Below the pieces are notes generated by a model that had not been told where the DNA came from, did not search any database, and worked only from the letters and a program-made list of their open reading frames with translations. From the NCBI GenBank assembly GCA_949291545.1, contig CASEWB010000004.1:1-49870 (forward strand): a stretch of 49,870 nt of DNA, in the 5' to 3' direction. Source of the DNA: an uncultured bacterium. Its GTDB lineage: Bacteria; Elusimicrobiota; Elusimicrobia; Elusimicrobiales; Elusimicrobiaceae. The number at the start of each line of letters is the position of its first letter. Position 1 is the stretch's first letter. Position numbers and translations under genes: made by a program. Below, piece by piece: positions 49,589 to 49,870 of this stretch.

Positions 49589-49870
49589 ATGAAAAAACTT
49601 CTATTTTTAGGTTTAAGTGTGCTGACTGCAGCGTTGCCTGCTGGCGCGGAAAACAAAATCCAGATGGTAACGTATTTCCCTGTCCCGTATGTAGCTTACA
49701 GCCAGATTAACCCCACCAAACAGCTGGATGTGGGGCTTTCGAGTGCGTGCGAAATGAATTTGGGCTGCCAGGAAAGCGGGGAAGCAGGGCTTTATCCGTT
49801 GCAAGTAACGACGGAACTGCTTCTTAACAAAGGGCGGTTGGATTTTAATACGGCGGCTGCGGTGTACAGC
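49589..49870 (+). CDS. Secreted protein of unknown function (cut by window end)
   Basis: 94 residues are visible without a stop. A signal peptide (1-20, 'LTAALPAGA-ENK') is followed by 'KIQMVTYFPVPYVAYSQINPTKQLDVGL' and a Cys pair 'ACEMNLGCQESG'. The 'VTYFPVPY.AY' start has the look of a family of exported proteins, but I cannot name it. The 3' end lies outside the window. Confidence 0.7.
   Translation, partial: MKKLLFLGLSVLTAALPAGAENKIQMVTYFPVPYVAYSQINPTKQLDVGLSSACEMNLGCQESGEAGLYPLQVTTELLLNKGRLDFNTAAAVYS

Noticed and set aside
1..49870. CRISPR arrays, insertion sequences, rRNA
   Set aside because: No regularly spaced repeats, transposase motifs or rRNA signatures were seen on either strand.

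Overview
The window reads as a chromosome segment of a Gram-negative, gut-type Elusimicrobiota bacterium (Elusimicrobium-like). This is inferred from three things: many dispersed type IV pilin/pseudopilin genes with the N-terminus GFTLIELLVVVLIIG, a Kdo/Lpt lipopolysaccharide operon, and an anaerobe-style acyl-CoA dehydrogenase-EtfBA unit. I could run no database search, so the assignment is by recognition only.

Layout. (1) 1-9518: the late part of a podovirus (T7-like) prophage or a derived particle. It holds tail tubular proteins A and B, a Gp13-type protein, internal virion proteins, a tail fibre and a compact lysis cassette (M15 endolysin, small membrane proteins, nested Rz/Rz1 spanins). 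A host-like membrane-protein gene (3360-4160) sits inside it in opposite orientation. No head, integrase or terminase gene is visible; they would lie to the left. (2) 9605-16313: a secreted protein with ADP-ribosyltransferase-like sequence features, three pilin genes, tRNA-Thr, a Wzy/WaaL-type ligase with TPRs, an RDD-pilin fusion and a YbaK deacylase. (3) 16384-27164: uvrA; a four-gene set (LPG-synthase-like membrane protein, gamma-carbonic anhydrase, response regulator, TPR protein); a large secreted metzincin-like protease; an SlyD-like FKBP; and GMP reductase. (4) 27336-32013: three tandem pilins, a DUF885 protein with a degraded active site, and a secreted coiled-coil partner. (5) 32238-40509: tRNA-Lys, tRNA-Leu, trigger factor, then an operon of SpoIID-like protein, glycosyltransferase, acyl-CoA dehydrogenase and EtfBA. 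(6) 40560-44275: two convergent pilins, a YciH/SUI1 protein, an AlbA_2 (Schlafen-type) protein and an MgtE_N-CBS protein. (7) 44433-49446: a seven-gene minus-strand operon kdsA, small membrane protein, kdsD, lptC, lptA, lptB, cysE. A truncated secreted-protein gene closes the window.

The most striking signal is the pilin family: eight stand-alone genes plus one fused to an RDD membrane domain within about 31 kb. Several are driven by a recurring promoter type with a TACACT/TATACT -10 box. Two promoters 27 kb apart carry an identical T12 tract inside a 16-bp -35/-10 spacer, which is the layout expected for slipped-strand phase variation. A second recurring pattern is a -10 hexamer exactly 6 nt upstream of an ATG with no Shine-Dalgarno sequence (spoIID-like gene, kdsA, ybaK-like gene, ART-like gene), which suggests leaderless mRNAs.
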